Positions 16,876-29,355 of a stretch of 64,000 nt of DNA are shown here, in pieces. This DNA is from Aureimonas flava (GTDB taxonomy: Bacteria > Pseudomonadota > Alphaproteobacteria > Rhizobiales > Rhizobiaceae): NCBI RefSeq assembly GCF_003583935.1, contig NZ_QYRN01000008.1, positions 150,627 to 214,626 on the forward strand, written 5' to 3'. The notes under the pieces are model-generated. The model did not search any database. It had not been told where the DNA came from and saw only the letters and a program-made list of their open reading frames with translations. Position 1 is the stretch's first letter; the number at the start of each line of letters is the position of its first letter. The position numbers and the translations under genes are program-made.

Positions 16876-17625
16876 TCATCGCGCGCCGGCCGCAACCCTG
16901 GCGAAGACCAGGACGTCCACTTCGGCCGCTCCGGCGCGCTTCAGCGCGCGCGTCGCCGCCTCCACGGTGGCGCCCGTGGTGAAGACGTCGTCCACCAGGA
17001 GCACCCGCCGGCCGCGGACCTCGCCCTCGCGCCCCGCCTGGACGTGGAAGGCGCCGCGCACGTTCTCGCGCCGCTCGTCGGGCCCGAGGCCCACCTGGCT
17101 GCGCGTCGCGCGCCGCCGCCGCAGGCACAGCGGCGCATAGGCGAGGCGCTCGGCGCGCGCGACGGCGCGCGCGAGCTCGGCCGACTGGTTGAAGCGGCGG
17201 CTGAGGAGACGCCGGGAATGCAGCGGCACCGGCACCACCAGGTCGCAGTCCGCGATCACCTCCCGCCCCGCCCGGCGCATCCAGGCGGCCATCAGCGGAA
17301 CGAGATCGGCTCGGTCGGCGTATTTCAGCGAGGCGACCATGCGGGCGGCCAGCGTCTCGTAGACCAGCGCCGCGCGCAGGCGTGCGAACACCGGCGGGTC
17401 GGCGATCGCCTCCGCCGACAGGAAGCCGGCGCCGAGATCGTAGGAGAAGGGAAGGCCCAGCACCTCGCAATAGGGCCGCTCGATGAAGCGCAGGGAGCGC
17501 CAGCAGTCGGGACAGACCGCGGGCGCCGCGGCCAGCGCGCCGCCGCAGCCCGCGCAGACGGGCGGATAGAGCAGCCGCCCGATCGGCCCCGCGAAGCGGG
17601 ACAGCCCGCGCCGGAGGAACTCCAT
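16876..17625 (-). CDS. comF: ComF-family phosphoribosyltransferase-like protein
   Basis: A 249-residue protein. The N-terminal zinc-ribbon region has CAGC (24-27) and CPDC (38-41). The middle has DLVVPVPLHSRRLLSRRFNQ, a strong ComF signature, and the phosphoribosyltransferase loop VLLVDDVFTTGAT is at 208-220. ComF proteins are linked to DNA uptake in competent bacteria, but the rest of that machinery is not in the window. ATG at 17625 is preferred over 17631 because of GGAGG spacing. It heads the comF-grxC-amidase-DUF1178 string, divergent from the methyltransferase gene. Confidence 0.92.
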   Translation of the reverse strand: MEFLRRGLSRFAGPIGRLLYPPVCAGCGGALAAAPAVCPDCWRSLRFIERPYCEVLGLPFSYDLGAGFLSAEAIADPPVFARLRAALVYETLAARMVASLKYADRADLVPLMAAWMRRAGREVIADCDLVVPVPLHSRRLLSRRFNQSAELARAVARAERLAYAPLCLRRRRATRSQVGLGPDERRENVRGAFHVQAGREGEVRGRRVLLVDDVFTTGATVEAATRALKRAGAAEVDVLVFARVAAGAR

Positions 17626-17763
17626 GCCCATCGCCTCCCCGCGCCCCCGTCCGCCGTGCCGCGCCGGTCGCCCGGCCGCGGCGCTTTCCTTCCGCCCCGC
17701 CCGACGATACTCCCCTTCCGGCGCGCCACAAGCCCTCGCCGCCCATCCACCCGGAGCCCGCCG

Positions 17764-18636
17764 ATGACCGCCAACGCCCCATTCGACCGCGACCTGATCG
17801 ACCGCAGGCGCCTCCGGGCGGCGGCGCGCGGGGCGGGCGGCGCGTCGTTTCTCCTGGACGCGGTGGCCGAGGAACTCGCCGAGCGCCTGTCGCTGGTGCA
17901 GCGCCGCTTCGCGCTGGGGGTCGAGCTTGCCGGGCACACGGGCGCGCTCGAGGCGCGGCTGCGGGGCGGCGGGCAGGTGGAGCGGCTCCTGCGCATCGAG
18001 CGCGACGCGCGGTTCCTCGGGCCGGGCGAGGGCGTGGTGGCCGACGAGGAGGCGTTGCCGCTCGCCGAGAACAGCGTGGATCTCGTGCTGTCGCCCCTGT
18101 CGCTGCACCTCACCAACGACACGCCGGGCGTGCTAGTCCAGGCGCGGCGCGCGCTGCGGCCGGACGGGCTGTTCCTGGCCGCGCTGCTCGGCGGCGAGAC
18201 GCTGCACGAGCTGCGCGCCGCGCTCCTGGCTTCGGAGGCCGAGATCACCGGGGGCGCCAGCCCGCGCGTCGCTCCCTTCGCCGACCTTCGCGAGGCCGGC
18301 GCGCTGCTCCAGCGGGCGGGCTTCGCCCTGCCGGTGATCGACCAGGACCGGCTCACCGTGCGCTACGCGTCGATGTTCGAGCTGATGCGCGACCTGCGCG
18401 ACATGGGCATGAGCAACATGCTCCATGCCCGCGCTCGCCGGCCGGCCGGCCGGCGCCTGTTCCTTCGCGCGGCCGAGATCTACGCCGAGCGGTTCGCCGA
18501 CCCGGACGGTCGCGTGCGCGCGACCTTCGACGTCGTCTACCTGTCGGGCTGGAAGCCGCACGAGAGCCAGCAGAAGCCGCTGAAGCCGGGATCGGCGACC
18601 CACAGCCTGGCCGAGGCGCTGAAGCCGAGGCGCTGA
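17764..18636 (+). CDS. SAM-dependent methyltransferase, NDUFAF5/BioC-like
   Basis: A 290-residue protein. The beginning FDRDLIDRRRLRAA, the central ALPLAENSVDLVLSPLSLHL, the DTPGVLVQARRALRPDGLF step and the YASMFELMRDLRDMGMSN segment match the alphaproteobacterial relatives of NDUFAF5, a complex I assembly methyltransferase or hydroxylase. BioC is the alternative. The classic GxGxG SAM loop is weak, as in that subfamily. The ATG at 17764 is in a leaderless-looking context with weak SD. It is divergent from comF. The ARPLxx-type C-terminus with KPLKPGSATHSLAE supports the assignment. Confidence 0.8.
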   Translation: MTANAPFDRDLIDRRRLRAAARGAGGASFLLDAVAEELAERLSLVQRRFALGVELAGHTGALEARLRGGGQVERLLRIERDARFLGPGEGVVADEEALPLAENSVDLVLSPLSLHLTNDTPGVLVQARRALRPDGLFLAALLGGETLHELRAALLASEAEITGGASPRVAPFADLREAGALLQRAGFALPVIDQDRLTVRYASMFELMRDLRDMGMSNMLHARARRPAGRRLFLRAAEIYAERFADPDGRVRATFDVVYLSGWKPHESQQKPLKPGSATHSLAEALKPRR

Positions 18637-18649
18637 CGCCTGCGGACGG

Positions 18650-18853
18650 CTACGGCTCTTTCAGGATGTCCGCGACCTTCTCCATCAGGTCGTTGAACAG
18701 GGCGGCCACGCCGTCGTGCGTGTCGCCGAGGCCCGCCAGGAGGGCCAGCCCCACCAGCGCGACGATGAGCCCGTACTCGATCGCCGTCGCGCCCGCGCGA
18801 TCGGACAGGAAGCGGCGCGTGGCCGCGCGCGCGAAGGACGCGGACCTCAGCAT
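18650..18853 (-). CDS. Flp-type (type IVb) pilin
   Basis: A 67-residue prepilin. A short basic leader ends at the prepilin-peptidase site RAGATAIEYGLIVALV (cleavage after the Gly), followed by one hydrophobic helix and a short amphipathic tail (FNDLMEKVADILKEP). Such pilins form Flp/Tad adhesion pili, but no Tad or Cpa assembly gene is in the window. The ATG at 18853 lies inside the end of the upstream hypothetical gene (7-base overlap), so translation is likely coupled. Its role as an extra or orphan pilin is inferred. Confidence 0.9.
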   Translation of the reverse strand: MLRSASFARAATRRFLSDRAGATAIEYGLIVALVGLALLAGLGDTHDGVAALFNDLMEKVADILKEP

Positions 18854-19119
18854 GCGCCGCCCTGGCGCCCGTCCGGCAGGCGCAGGCATCCGCCGGTCGG
18901 CGCGCCGCCCATGGCGAAGGTGAAGCGGGACGAGGAGACCGATCCGGTGGTCATCGTGTCGATCCCCTCCGAACCGTTGGCCGCCACGAGGCGGTCGGAG
19001 CCGCGCGGCGCGATCCCGAAGGCGATAGCGCCGGCGAGCGGGGCCACCAGTAGCGCGGCGCGCAGCAGGGCACCGGCGACGCCGGCGCGGCGAGGCGATC
19101 GAGTGGGCTTCTTCCGCAT
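18847..19119 (-). CDS. Small single-pass membrane protein, unknown
   Basis: A 90-residue protein: a basic N-terminus (MRKKPTRSPRR), one hydrophobic segment at about 17-45, and a Gly/Ser/Thr-rich tail outside the membrane with two Cys. Not recognised. It overlaps the Flp pilin gene by seven bases, so the two are probably made together and it may be a pilus-related accessory protein; that is context only. The upstream in-frame ATG at 19152 is less likely. Confidence 0.55.
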   Translation of the reverse strand: MRKKPTRSPRRAGVAGALLRAALLVAPLAGAIAFGIAPRGSDRLVAANGSEGIDTMTTGSVSSSRFTFAMGGAPTGGCLRLPDGRQGGAC

Positions 19120-19238
19120 GCGATCCGGCTCCGATCCCGTCCGGCGCCGCACGCAGCCGGACCGCCGGAATGATGAGCGGGGCGGGTAAAGGTCGCTTTA
19201 AGCGACATGCTTAATGCGGGCGGGCTCCCCGCCCCGGC

Positions 19239-19646
19239 TCACAGGAGATCGGTCAGGAAGGGGATCAGCGGCAGGTCGGCCGGCGGCATCGGATGGTCGC
19301 GCAGCGCCCCCGCCCGCACCCATTTCAGCGCCTGCCCCTCCATCGAGCGGGGAATGCCCTCGTAGCGCCGGCACACGTAGAGCGGCATCAGGAGGTGGAA
19401 GTCGTCGTAGCCGTGGCTGGCGAAGGCGAGCGGGGCGAGACAGTCGGCCTTGGTCTCGACGCCGATCTCCTCGCGCAGTTCGCGGATCAGCGTCTCCTCC
19501 GGCGTCTCGCCGGCCTCCACCTTGCCGCCGGGAAACTCCCAGAGGCCGGCCAGCGACTTGCCGGGCGGGCGCTGGGTCAGGAGGATGCGGTCGTCGGCGT
19601 CGAGCAGCGCGCAGGCGGCGACGAGGAGAAGGCGGGGCGTCGGCAT
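19239..19646 (-). CDS. mutT: MutT-type Nudix hydrolase
   Basis: A 135-residue Nudix protein, probably the 8-oxo-dGTP diphosphatase that removes oxidised nucleotides. The Nudix box is complete: GKVEAGETPEETLIRELREE starting at residue 41, followed by IGVE. The LTQRPPGKSLAGLWEFPGG lead-in is typical of MutT rather than other Nudix families. It follows the acetyltransferase gene with a 22-base gap and ends the argJ-GNAT-mutT operon. Confidence 0.93.
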   Translation of the reverse strand: MPTPRLLLVAACALLDADDRILLTQRPPGKSLAGLWEFPGGKVEAGETPEETLIRELREEIGVETKADCLAPLAFASHGYDDFHLLMPLYVCRRYEGIPRSMEGQALKWVRAGALRDHPMPPADLPLIPFLTDLL

Positions 19647-19668
19647 GGGAACGGCTCCGGCGGGCGGG

Positions 19669-20457
19669 TCAGGCGGCGACGCCCGGCGGGGCGCGATAGA
19701 CGTAGCGGTAGGCTTCGGCGAAGCCGAGGCGCGCGTACAGCGCGCGCCCGGCCCGGTTGTCGGCCTCGACCTGCAGCCAGCCGGTGCGCGCGCCCTTGTG
19801 CGCCGTATGGCGCAGCGCGGTCGCCACGAGGTCGATGCCGATGCCCCGGCGGCGGGCGGACGGGTGCACCGCCACGTCGAGGATGCCGGCGAGGTCGTTG
19901 TCGGAGATGGCGAGCGCCACGGCGATCGGCGTCCCATCCTCGCTCTCGCGCACGAAGTAGGCCGCCGGCGGGCGGATCGAGCCGAGCACCGCCTCCAGCC
20001 CCTCGCGCAGGGAGGCCGGCCGGTGGTGCACGGCGAGCGAGGCCTCGAGGTAGCGGCGGGCGTCCTGCAGCGGGATGCGGTCGATCGCGTCCGCGAGGTC
20101 GAGCGTGGCGAGGTCCGCCGTGTAGACGATGGACTCGCCGAAGCTCGACCAGCCGGCCTCGTCCAGGTGGCGCACAAGGGCCGGCGGGGCCAGCGGCGAC
20201 TGGCGGAACAGGAGCGGCCGGCCGGCGGCGGCGAAGCGCCGGCCCGCCCGCTCGATCCGCGCCTCGATGGCGACGTCGTCGGCCGGGTCGAGCGGATTGA
20301 CCGAGTTCAGCCGCTTGGCCGGAAAGCTCGTCGTCAGGCGCACCGCCCAGGTGCCGTCGTAGTAGGTCGAGCTCGCCGGCCAGGCCCGGAAGCCCGCCGC
20401 CTCCAGCCGACGCACCACGGTCAGCCGCGGCACGCGGTCAGCTCCGGTAGTCGCCAT
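19669..20457 (-). CDS. GNAT-family N-acetyltransferase
   Basis: A 262-residue protein. The C-terminal GNAT domain shows the acetyl-CoA loop as [15 protein letters not shown] followed by [18 protein letters not shown]. The N-terminal half is less conserved and carries [20 protein letters not shown]. The gene overlaps the end of argJ by 20 bases and precedes mutT, an arrangement common in Hyphomicrobiales. The acceptor substrate is unknown; the link to arginine synthesis is only by position. Confidence 0.88.
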   Translation of the reverse strand: MATTGADRVPRLTVVRRLEAAGFRAWPASSTYYDGTWAVRLTTSFPAKRLNSVNPLDPADDVAIEARIERAGRRFAAAGRPLLFRQSPLAPPALVRHLDEAGWSSFGESIVYTADLATLDLADAIDRIPLQDARRYLEASLAVHHRPASLREGLEAVLGSIRPPAAYFVRESEDGTPIAVALAISDNDLAGILDVAVHPSARRRGIGIDLVATALRHTAHKGARTGWLQVEADNRAGRALYARLGFAEAYRYVYRAPPGVAA

Positions 20458-21670
20458 TGATCGCGACGTATTCCTTGGTGAGGTCGCAGGTGTAGACCGT
20501 CCAGCGTCCGGTCCCCATGCCGAGCTCGACGCGGATCGCGATCTCGTCCCGCTTCATCGCGGCCGACGCCTCCGCCTCGCTGTAGGCGGGGTCGCGCTCG
20601 CCGTCCACGGCCACGCGCACGTCGCCGAACGAGATCGCCAGACGGTCGCGCTCGGCCGGCTCGCCCGCCTTGCCCACCGCCATCACGACGCGGCCCCAGT
20701 TGGCGTCCTCGCCCGCCACCGCGGTCTTGACCAGCGGCGAATTGGCGATCGACAGCGCGACGCGCTTGGCGGACCGGTCGTCCACCGCGCCCTCCACGGT
20801 GACCACGATCTCCTTGCGCGCGCCCTCGCCGTCGCGCGCCACCTGGCGGGCGAGATCGAGCAGCACGGCGCCCAGCGCCTCGCGGAAGGGCGCCAGGCGG
20901 GCGTCGCCCGTCTCCGTGACCGGCGCGTTGCCGGCGGCGCCCGTGGCGAACAGGAGCAGCGTGTCGGAGGTCGAGGTGTCGCTGTCCACCGTGACCGAGT
21001 TGAAGGTCGGCCCGACGGCCTCCGCCAGGAGCGCCTGGAGCACCGCCGGCTCGATCGCCGCGTCGGTGGCGAGGAAGGACAGCATGGTCGCCATGTCGGG
21101 GGCGATCATGCCGGCGCCCTTGGCGATGCCGTTGAGGCGCACCTCGGTCTCGCCGAGGCGCACCGAGCGCGTTGCGACCTTGGCATAGGTGTCCGTGGTC
21201 ATGATGGCGTCGGCCGCCTCGCGCCAGCGCCCGCCCTCGCCCTGCGCGAAGAGGCCCGCCAGGAGCGGGGTGATCCGGGCCGCGTCCAGCGGCTCGCCGA
21301 TCACGCCGGTGGAGGCGAGGAACACCTCCGAAGGCGCGCAGCCGACGGCCTCGGCGGCGGCGGCGGCGGTGGTCTGCGTGGCGGCGAGCCCCTTGCGGCC
21401 GGTGAAGGCGTTGGCGTTGCCCGAGTTCACCACCAGGGCGCGGGCGCGCCCGCCCGGCAACGACGCCCGGCAATGGTCCACCGGCGCGGACGGGCATTTC
21501 GACGTGGTCAGCACGCCGGCGACCGCGGTGCCCGGCGCGAAGGTCATCGTGAGGACGTCGGTGCGGCCCTTGTACTTGATGCCTGCAGCGCCCGTCGCGA
21601 TCGAGACGCCCGCCACCGGCGGCATCTCGGGGTGGGAGCGGGGGGCGAGCGGGGAGACGGGATGGGACAT
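20438..21670 (-). CDS. argJ: Bifunctional glutamate N-acetyltransferase/amino-acid acetyltransferase ArgJ
   Basis: A 410-residue protein. ArgJ moves acetyl groups from N-acetylornithine to glutamate in the arginine cycle. It is an N-terminal-nucleophile enzyme that cleaves itself; the cleavage Thr is in [26 protein letters not shown] and the conserved end [18 protein letters not shown] are diagnostic. ATG at 21670 begins [22 protein letters not shown], usual for the family. It is followed with overlap by the GNAT gene and lies downstream of the parvulin gene and its terminator. Confidence 0.96.
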   Translation of the reverse strand: MSHPVSPLAPRSHPEMPPVAGVSIATGAAGIKYKGRTDVLTMTFAPGTAVAGVLTTSKCPSAPVDHCRASLPGGRARALVVNSGNANAFTGRKGLAATQTTAAAAAEAVGCAPSEVFLASTGVIGEPLDAARITPLLAGLFAQGEGGRWREAADAIMTTDTYAKVATRSVRLGETEVRLNGIAKGAGMIAPDMATMLSFLATDAAIEPAVLQALLAEAVGPTFNSVTVDSDTSTSDTLLLFATGAAGNAPVTETGDARLAPFREALGAVLLDLARQVARDGEGARKEIVVTVEGAVDDRSAKRVALSIANSPLVKTAVAGEDANWGRVVMAVGKAGEPAERDRLAISFGDVRVAVDGERDPAYSEAEASAAMKRDEIAIRVELGMGTGRWTVYTCDLTKEYVAINGDYRS

Positions 21671-21788
21671 GGCGCGGCCCTCGACGACGGATGTTCGGGT
21701 TCGGCTCCCCTGTGCCCCAGGGGACGGTGCGGCGGCAAGCGCGAATTGGCGCGCAGTGGGCGTCCCGGAAGCGCGGCGCCCAAGCAAA

Positions 21789-21817
21789 AGGGGCGCCGGA
21801 TCGGCTCCGGCGCCCCT
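21789..21817 (-). terminator. Rho-independent terminator of the parvulin gene
   Basis: A 12-bp perfect stem (21789-21800 with 21806-21817) and a 5-base loop. On the minus strand it is followed by TTTTGCTTG. It is 24 bases past the stop at 21841 and separates the gene from argJ. Confidence 0.85.
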
Positions 21818-21840
21818 CGTCGCGTGGTTCGGCCCGTGGC

Positions 21841-22839
21841 CTACTGGGCGGTGGCCGGCTGGCCCTCGGCCGGCACCGGGGCGGCCTCGCCCTCGGCCTC
21901 GTCGGCCACCGCCTCGGGATCCTCGCCGCCGCCCGACATCGCCTTTTCCATGGTCTCGACCTGCGCCTTCAGCGCGGGGTCCTCGTAGGTCACGCCCTCC
22001 TCGGCGCGCGCGGCCTGGACCAGATCGACGTACTTCTCGCGCATCACCACCTGGCGCACCTGGTCGGCGACCTGCTCGAAGGCGGGCGGCTGCTGCGGGC
22101 GCTTCTCCAGCACCTTGATGACGTGCCAGCCGAACTGCGTCTGCACCGGTTCCTTCGTGTAGGTGCCGGGCTCCAGCGCATAGGCGGCGGTCTCGAAGGC
22201 CGGCACCATCTGGCCGGGACCGAAGAAGCCGAGGTCGCCCCCCTGCGGCCCGGTCGGGCCGGTGCTCTTCTCGGCGGCCAGCGCGTCGAAGTCCTTGCCG
22301 GCGTCGAGCTCCTTGACGACCGCCTCGGCCTCTTCCTTCGTGGGCACGAGGATGTGCTTGGCGTGCACCTCCTCGACCGGCTTCATGGCCGCGACCTCCT
22401 GGTCGTAGCGGGCGCGCACCTCGGCGTCGGTGATCGCCGCGATGCCGTGCTTCTCGAAATAGGCGTTGTGCAGGGCGCGCTCGCGCAGGAACGCGATGCG
22501 GCGCGCCGTCTCGGGGTCGTCGGCGAGCTTCTCGGCCTCGCCCTTGGCGGCCAGCGCGCGGATGTCGATCAGCGCGGCGAGCGTGGCCAGGCGCCGCTGG
22601 TCGGGCGGAAGCTGGGCGAACTGCGAGCCGAGATCGGCGCCCGCGGCCTCGAGGTCGGCCTGCGTGATCTTGGCGTCGCCCACCGTGACCAGAACCGTGT
22701 CGGGCGCGACGGGGGCGGGTGCCGCCGGCGCCGCGGCAGGTGCGGCAGGCGCCGCGGCGTCCTGGGCATGGGCGCTCGCGGCGAGCGCGGCCAGGATCAG
22801 GCCGGAGGCGGCGAGCCGCGTGCGGAGCGAAGTGAGCAT
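21841..22839 (-). CDS. Periplasmic parvulin-type peptidyl-prolyl isomerase
   Basis: A 332-residue protein with a clear signal peptide ([13 protein letters not shown], cleavage near 25), an Ala/Pro-rich linker, a helical SurA-N-like region and a rotamase domain at about 135-245 ([14 protein letters not shown] through [14 protein letters not shown]). The C-terminal tail is acidic. It should assist folding of exported proteins in the periplasm, and it lies divergent from secA, the export motor. PrsA- or PpiC-like in layout; it is not SurA, which has two rotamase domains. Confidence 0.92.
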   Translation of the reverse strand: MLTSLRTRLAASGLILAALAASAHAQDAAAPAAPAAAPAAPAPVAPDTVLVTVGDAKITQADLEAAGADLGSQFAQLPPDQRRLATLAALIDIRALAAKGEAEKLADDPETARRIAFLRERALHNAYFEKHGIAAITDAEVRARYDQEVAAMKPVEEVHAKHILVPTKEEAEAVVKELDAGKDFDALAAEKSTGPTGPQGGDLGFFGPGQMVPAFETAAYALEPGTYTKEPVQTQFGWHVIKVLEKRPQQPPAFEQVADQVRQVVMREKYVDLVQAARAEEGVTYEDPALKAQVETMEKAMSGGGEDPEAVADEAEGEAAPVPAEGQPATAQ

Positions 22840-23147
22840 GAAGCGGAAGCCTTCCCGTCAACGACAAAACAAGGGCGGTGCGCCGGTCCGATCCGGCCGG
22901 CGGGCGGGTGCGCGTCTGCCGCTCCCGCGCACCGCAAAGAGCCGACTTTGCGGTGTTTTGAGGGCCGAAACCCCGCGCGGGGCGCGGCGTTGACTTCCTC
23001 CGGGGGCCCTCTTATCTCTCCAGCGTTCTGAAAGTCCAGCCGCCGCGTCCCGGAGCGCGGGCTCGCGGATCGGCGACGATCCCCGGCGGCGGACCCGCGA
23101 GGCGCACCGCGCCCGCGACAATCTCGTTCCCTGAAAGGACGTTTCGG
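22840..23147. other. Divergent promoter region of parvulin gene and secA
   Basis: About 308 bases with no gene. On the plus strand TTGACT (22990-22995) and TTATCT (23012-23017) are 16 bases apart, a plausible secA promoter giving a leader of about 125 bases. Nothing resembling a secM-like regulatory frame is evident. Confidence 0.5.
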
Positions 23148-25880
<2,733 letters not shown>

Positions 25881-25910
25881 CGGCACTCCCACCCCGAAAA
25901 GGGGCGCCCT

Positions 25911-25950
25911 AACGCGAGAAGGCCGGCCCTCGGGCCGGCCTTCTCGCGTT
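25911..25950. terminator. Bidirectional terminator between secA and the L,D-transpeptidase gene
   Basis: A 19-bp perfect inverted repeat (25911-25929 with 25932-25950) whose ends are AA and TT. It is followed on the plus strand by TTCGT. It lies between two convergent stop codons. Confidence 0.85.
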
Positions 25951-25998
25951 TCGTATGGGAGACGATCCCGCGCGCGGCCCCGCTGCCGGGGCCCGCGT

Positions 25999-27036
25999 TC
26001 AGGGCTCGCGCGCGGTCTCGGCGGCCGGCTTCTTCTGGATCAGGGTGCGGAACATGGACGAGCGCGCCGTCTGGAGCGGCTTGCCGTCGCGGTCGTAGCC
26101 CTCGCGCCGGTGCTGCTCGGCCGCGTAGGCCTCGGCCGAGATCGGCGATCCGGTCTTGTAGGTCGAGGCGACCGGCACGACGAACTCGTCCGGCGTCATG
26201 GTGGAGGCGATCTTGCGCTGCAGCTCCTCGTCGGCCACCTGCTTGGCCATGAGGTCGGCCGGCGTCTCGATCGCCGGGCAATGGCCCTCGGCGTCGAGCG
26301 TGCGCCCGTCGCCCAGCGTCTCGTCGAACACGTAGCGCTTCTCGCAGACGGCGACCGCCACCGGCTTGTGCGTCAGGTCGAAGCGGTCGGTGCCCTGCTT
26401 CAGCATCTTCCAGAAGGCGACATGCGGCGAGTTCTGGTGGCGCGCCATGTTCTGCGGCGTCATGCGGAAGGGCAGCGCCTGGATCTGGATCGACCGCTGG
26501 CCGCCCTTGAAGGCGTGGTTGGCGAGCGAATAGAGCTCCTCCATCTGCCAGTTGTCCATGGCGTAGCAACCCGACGAGTTGCACGAGCCGTGGATCATCA
26601 GATGCGTGCCGGAGGCCTCGTTCGCCCGGTCGTAGGCGTTGGGATAGCCCATGTCGAAGGCGAGGTGGTAGTTCGAGGTCGGGTTCAGCTGGCCGGGCGT
26701 CAGGTGGTAGAAGCCCTCGGGCGCCTGCCGGTCGCCCTCCTTGCGCTTGGGCCCGAGCTGGCCCGACCAGGCGCAGATCGGATAGGTCTTGAGCAGGGCG
26801 AAGGTGCCGTCGGTGGTCTGCTTCCAGACCTCCAGCTCCGACTCCTCCTTGTAGAGCCGCACCAGGATGGGCGAGTTCTCGCCCATGTCCTTGGCCCGGA
26901 TGACCTTCACGAGGGCCGGCGGCAGCGGCGCGTTGGGGCCCACGAGATCGGCGAACACGTCGTCCTGCTGGCATGCCGACAGCGCCATGAGACCGAGCCC
27001 CAGCAAGGCCATCGCGCCAACACGTCGTGCCGTCAT
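25999..27036 (-). CDS. Murein L,D-transpeptidase-like lipoprotein (YkuD/YafK type)
   Basis: A 345-residue protein. A short leader ends in the lipobox LSAC (Cys22), so it is probably a lipoprotein. The YkuD catalytic motif is THLMIHGSCNSSGCYAMD, with His and Cys in place. LPFRMTPQNMARH and HVAFWKMLKQGTDRF resemble YafK-type enzymes. These act on peptidoglycan, making or cutting 3-3 links or attaching proteins. The C-terminal 120 residues are outside the catalytic domain, with no clear family. Convergent with secA, followed by a shared terminator. Confidence 0.9.
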   Translation of the reverse strand: MTARRVGAMALLGLGLMALSACQQDDVFADLVGPNAPLPPALVKVIRAKDMGENSPILVRLYKEESELEVWKQTTDGTFALLKTYPICAWSGQLGPKRKEGDRQAPEGFYHLTPGQLNPTSNYHLAFDMGYPNAYDRANEASGTHLMIHGSCNSSGCYAMDNWQMEELYSLANHAFKGGQRSIQIQALPFRMTPQNMARHQNSPHVAFWKMLKQGTDRFDLTHKPVAVAVCEKRYVFDETLGDGRTLDAEGHCPAIETPADLMAKQVADEELQRKIASTMTPDEFVVPVASTYKTGSPISAEAYAAEQHRREGYDRDGKPLQTARSSMFRTLIQKKPAAETAREP

Positions 27037-27287
27037 TGCCGACCCCCACGCTGCGGAGCGGCGGCAAGCCGCGCGCACCCTCGAACCGAACCCGAACCCC
27101 GCCGGCCGCAGGTTGCGGCTGGGGGCATCGCCCTCTTTTCGGACCGGGACGGTTACCGGAAGCTTAACGACCGGGCGGGAAACGTCCGAAATTTCGTTCC
27201 CCCTTGGAAAGGATGCGCGAGGCGTCCTTCCGATGGCTCTTAGCGCGGATCGAAGACCGTTTGAAGGCAGGGCCCCGCCCGGCCCGC

Positions 27288-28247
27288 TCAGACCTTGAGG
27301 TCGCGGCCGATGCCCAGGAACTTCTCGCGGCGCTGGCGCTTCAGCTCCTCTCCCGGCAGCGCCGACAGCTCGACGAGCGCCGCCTCGATCCGCGCTCCCG
27401 CCGTCTCGATCGCCGCCTCGCTGCCGCGATGGGCGCCGCCGAGGGGCTCGGACACGATCTCGTCGATCACGCCGAAGCCCTTGAGGTCCTGCGCGGTGAT
27501 CTTCATCGCCTGGGCGACGTCCTTGGCGCGGCTGGAATCGCGCCACAGGATGGAGGCGCCGGCCTCCGGCGAGATCACCGAATAGATCGCGTGCTCCATC
27601 ATCAGGACGCGGTTGGCCGCGGCGAGCGCGATCGCCCCGCCCGAGCCGCCCTCGCCGATGATGAGCGAGACCAGCGGCACCGACAGGCCGAGGCAGGTCT
27701 GGGTGGAACGGGCGATGGCCTCGGCCTGGCCGCGTTCCTCCGCCCCGATGCCGGGATAGGCGCCGGCCGTGTCGACCAGCGTCACCACGGGCAGCGCGAA
27801 CCGCTCGGCCATCTCCATGACGCGCACCGCCTTGCGGTAGCCCTCGGGCCGCGCCATGCCGAAATTGTGCTTGAGGCGGGTCTGGGTGTCCGACCCCTTC
27901 TCCTGGCCGATCACCGCGACCGGCCGCCCCTTGAAGCGGCCGAAGCCGGCGATGATCGCGTGGTCCTCGGCGAAGTAGCGGTCGCCGGCCAGGGGCGTGA
28001 AGTCGGTGACCAGGGCCGCGAGGTAGTCGACGCAGTGGGGCCGGTCGGGATGACGGGCGACCTGCGTCTTCTGCCAGGGCGTCAGCTTGCGGTAGAGATC
28101 GGCCAGCGCGTCGGCGGAGCGGGTCTCCAGGCGCTGGATGTCCTCCGAAACGTCGATCCGCCCTTCCGCGTCGCCGATCTTCTTGAGTTCGATGATCTGG
28201 CTGTCGAGATCGGCGACGGGCTTTTCGAAGTCGAGATAGTTGTGCAT
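27288..28247 (-). CDS. accA: Acetyl-CoA carboxylase carboxyltransferase subunit alpha
   Basis: A 319-residue protein, the carboxyltransferase alpha subunit that with AccD transfers carboxyl from biotin to acetyl-CoA in fatty acid synthesis. MHNYLDFEKPVADLDSQI is the standard start. RHPDRPHCVDYL, DTAGAYPGIGAEERGQAEAI and EGGSGGAIALAAANRV are hallmark segments. The ATG at 28247 is chosen by homology; upstream codons are not conserved. It is downstream of xerD, about 160 bases apart, as in many Hyphomicrobiales. Confidence 0.97.
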   Translation of the reverse strand: MHNYLDFEKPVADLDSQIIELKKIGDAEGRIDVSEDIQRLETRSADALADLYRKLTPWQKTQVARHPDRPHCVDYLAALVTDFTPLAGDRYFAEDHAIIAGFGRFKGRPVAVIGQEKGSDTQTRLKHNFGMARPEGYRKAVRVMEMAERFALPVVTLVDTAGAYPGIGAEERGQAEAIARSTQTCLGLSVPLVSLIIGEGGSGGAIALAAANRVLMMEHAIYSVISPEAGASILWRDSSRAKDVAQAMKITAQDLKGFGVIDEIVSEPLGGAHRGSEAAIETAGARIEAALVELSALPGEELKRQRREKFLGIGRDLKV

Positions 28248-28404
28248 CCAGCCGGGCCTTGCGCCGTCCTTTGGCGGTCCGGCGGCGGGTCGCTGCGCCC
28301 CCGGCCTGAACGGCCGGCTGGCTCGGCCGCGCGCCGAACCTTGGGGTTCGCGTCGGCGCGCAAACTGGCGATCCGTCACCCGAATGTCAAGAAAGGTGGG
28401 CGTT

Positions 28405-29355
28405 TCAGTCGGACGAGAGGTCCGACAGCGGATGGTGGTCGGTGACCAGACGCATCAGCCGCTCCTCCAGGACATGGGTGTAGATCTGGGTCGTGCCGAT
28501 GTCGGCATGGCCCAGAAGCTCCTGCACCACGCGCAGGTCCGCCCCGTTCTGCAGGAGGTGGCTGGCGAAGGCGTGGCGCAGGACGTGCGGCGAGACGCGC
28601 GCCGGCGCGATCCCGGCGCGCACGGCGAGACCCTTGAGGTCGCGCGCGAAGGCCTGGCGCGTCATGTGCCCGCTCTCCGAGAGTCCGGGAAACAGCCAGC
28701 TCTCGCCGGCGCCCGGCAGGTCCCGCAGCGAGGCGGCGAAGGCCTCCATGGCGTCGCGCGCCCGCTCGCCGATCGGCACCATGCGCTCCTTGTTGCCCTT
28801 GCCCCGCACCACGATCAGGCTGCCGCGCGAGCGCAGCACCGCGCGCGGCAGGGCGACGAGCTCCGACACGCGCAGGCCCGTGGCGTAGAGGATCTCGACC
28901 AGCGCGTGCATCCGGCGTGCGCGCGCCAGCGCGGCGCCGCGCAGTTCCGGGTCGCCCGCCGCCGCCTCGGCCTCGCCGATCAGCCGGTCCACCTCGGTTT
29001 CGGACAGGATCTTGGGGATCGCCCGTTCCTTGCGCGAGCCCTCGATCGGCGAGGTCGGATCGTCCGGCCGGCGCCCCTCGGCGTAGAGGAACTTGAAGAA
29101 CTGGCGCAGCGACGACAGGCGGCGCTGGCGCGACGAGGCGGCGAAGCCCTGGGCGTCGAGCCCCGCCATATAGGCGCGCACGGCCTCGGTGGTCACCTCC
29201 CACAGGGGCGTGCCGGCGGCGCGCAGCGCGGCGCGCGCGTGCTCGAGGTCGCGGCGATAGGCGGCGAGCGTGTTCTCGGAGGCGCCGCGCTCCACCGCCA
29301 TCATCTCCAGGAAGGCATCGACATGCGCCCCGTCGCGGCCGGGCGCCACCGTCAC
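28405..29355 (-). CDS. xerD: Site-specific tyrosine recombinase XerD
   Basis: A 316-residue tyrosine recombinase that with XerC resolves chromosome dimers at dif. The catalytic residues are visible: Arg in ATGLRVSEL, Lys in RGKGNKER, His and Arg in [14 protein letters not shown], His in LGHADIGTT, and Tyr in QIYTHV. The N-terminal core-binding domain begins [19 protein letters not shown]. The GTG start at 29355 overlaps the TGA of the upstream small gene (GTGA), so translation is probably coupled. The long ATG frame upstream is rejected because its extra residues look like a shadow. Confidence 0.95.
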   Translation of the reverse strand: MTVAPGRDGAHVDAFLEMMAVERGASENTLAAYRRDLEHARAALRAAGTPLWEVTTEAVRAYMAGLDAQGFAASSRQRRLSSLRQFFKFLYAEGRRPDDPTSPIEGSRKERAIPKILSETEVDRLIGEAEAAAGDPELRGAALARARRMHALVEILYATGLRVSELVALPRAVLRSRGSLIVVRGKGNKERMVPIGERARDAMEAFAASLRDLPGAGESWLFPGLSESGHMTRQAFARDLKGLAVRAGIAPARVSPHVLRHAFASHLLQNGADLRVVQELLGHADIGTTQIYTHVLEERLMRLVTDHHPLSDLSSD

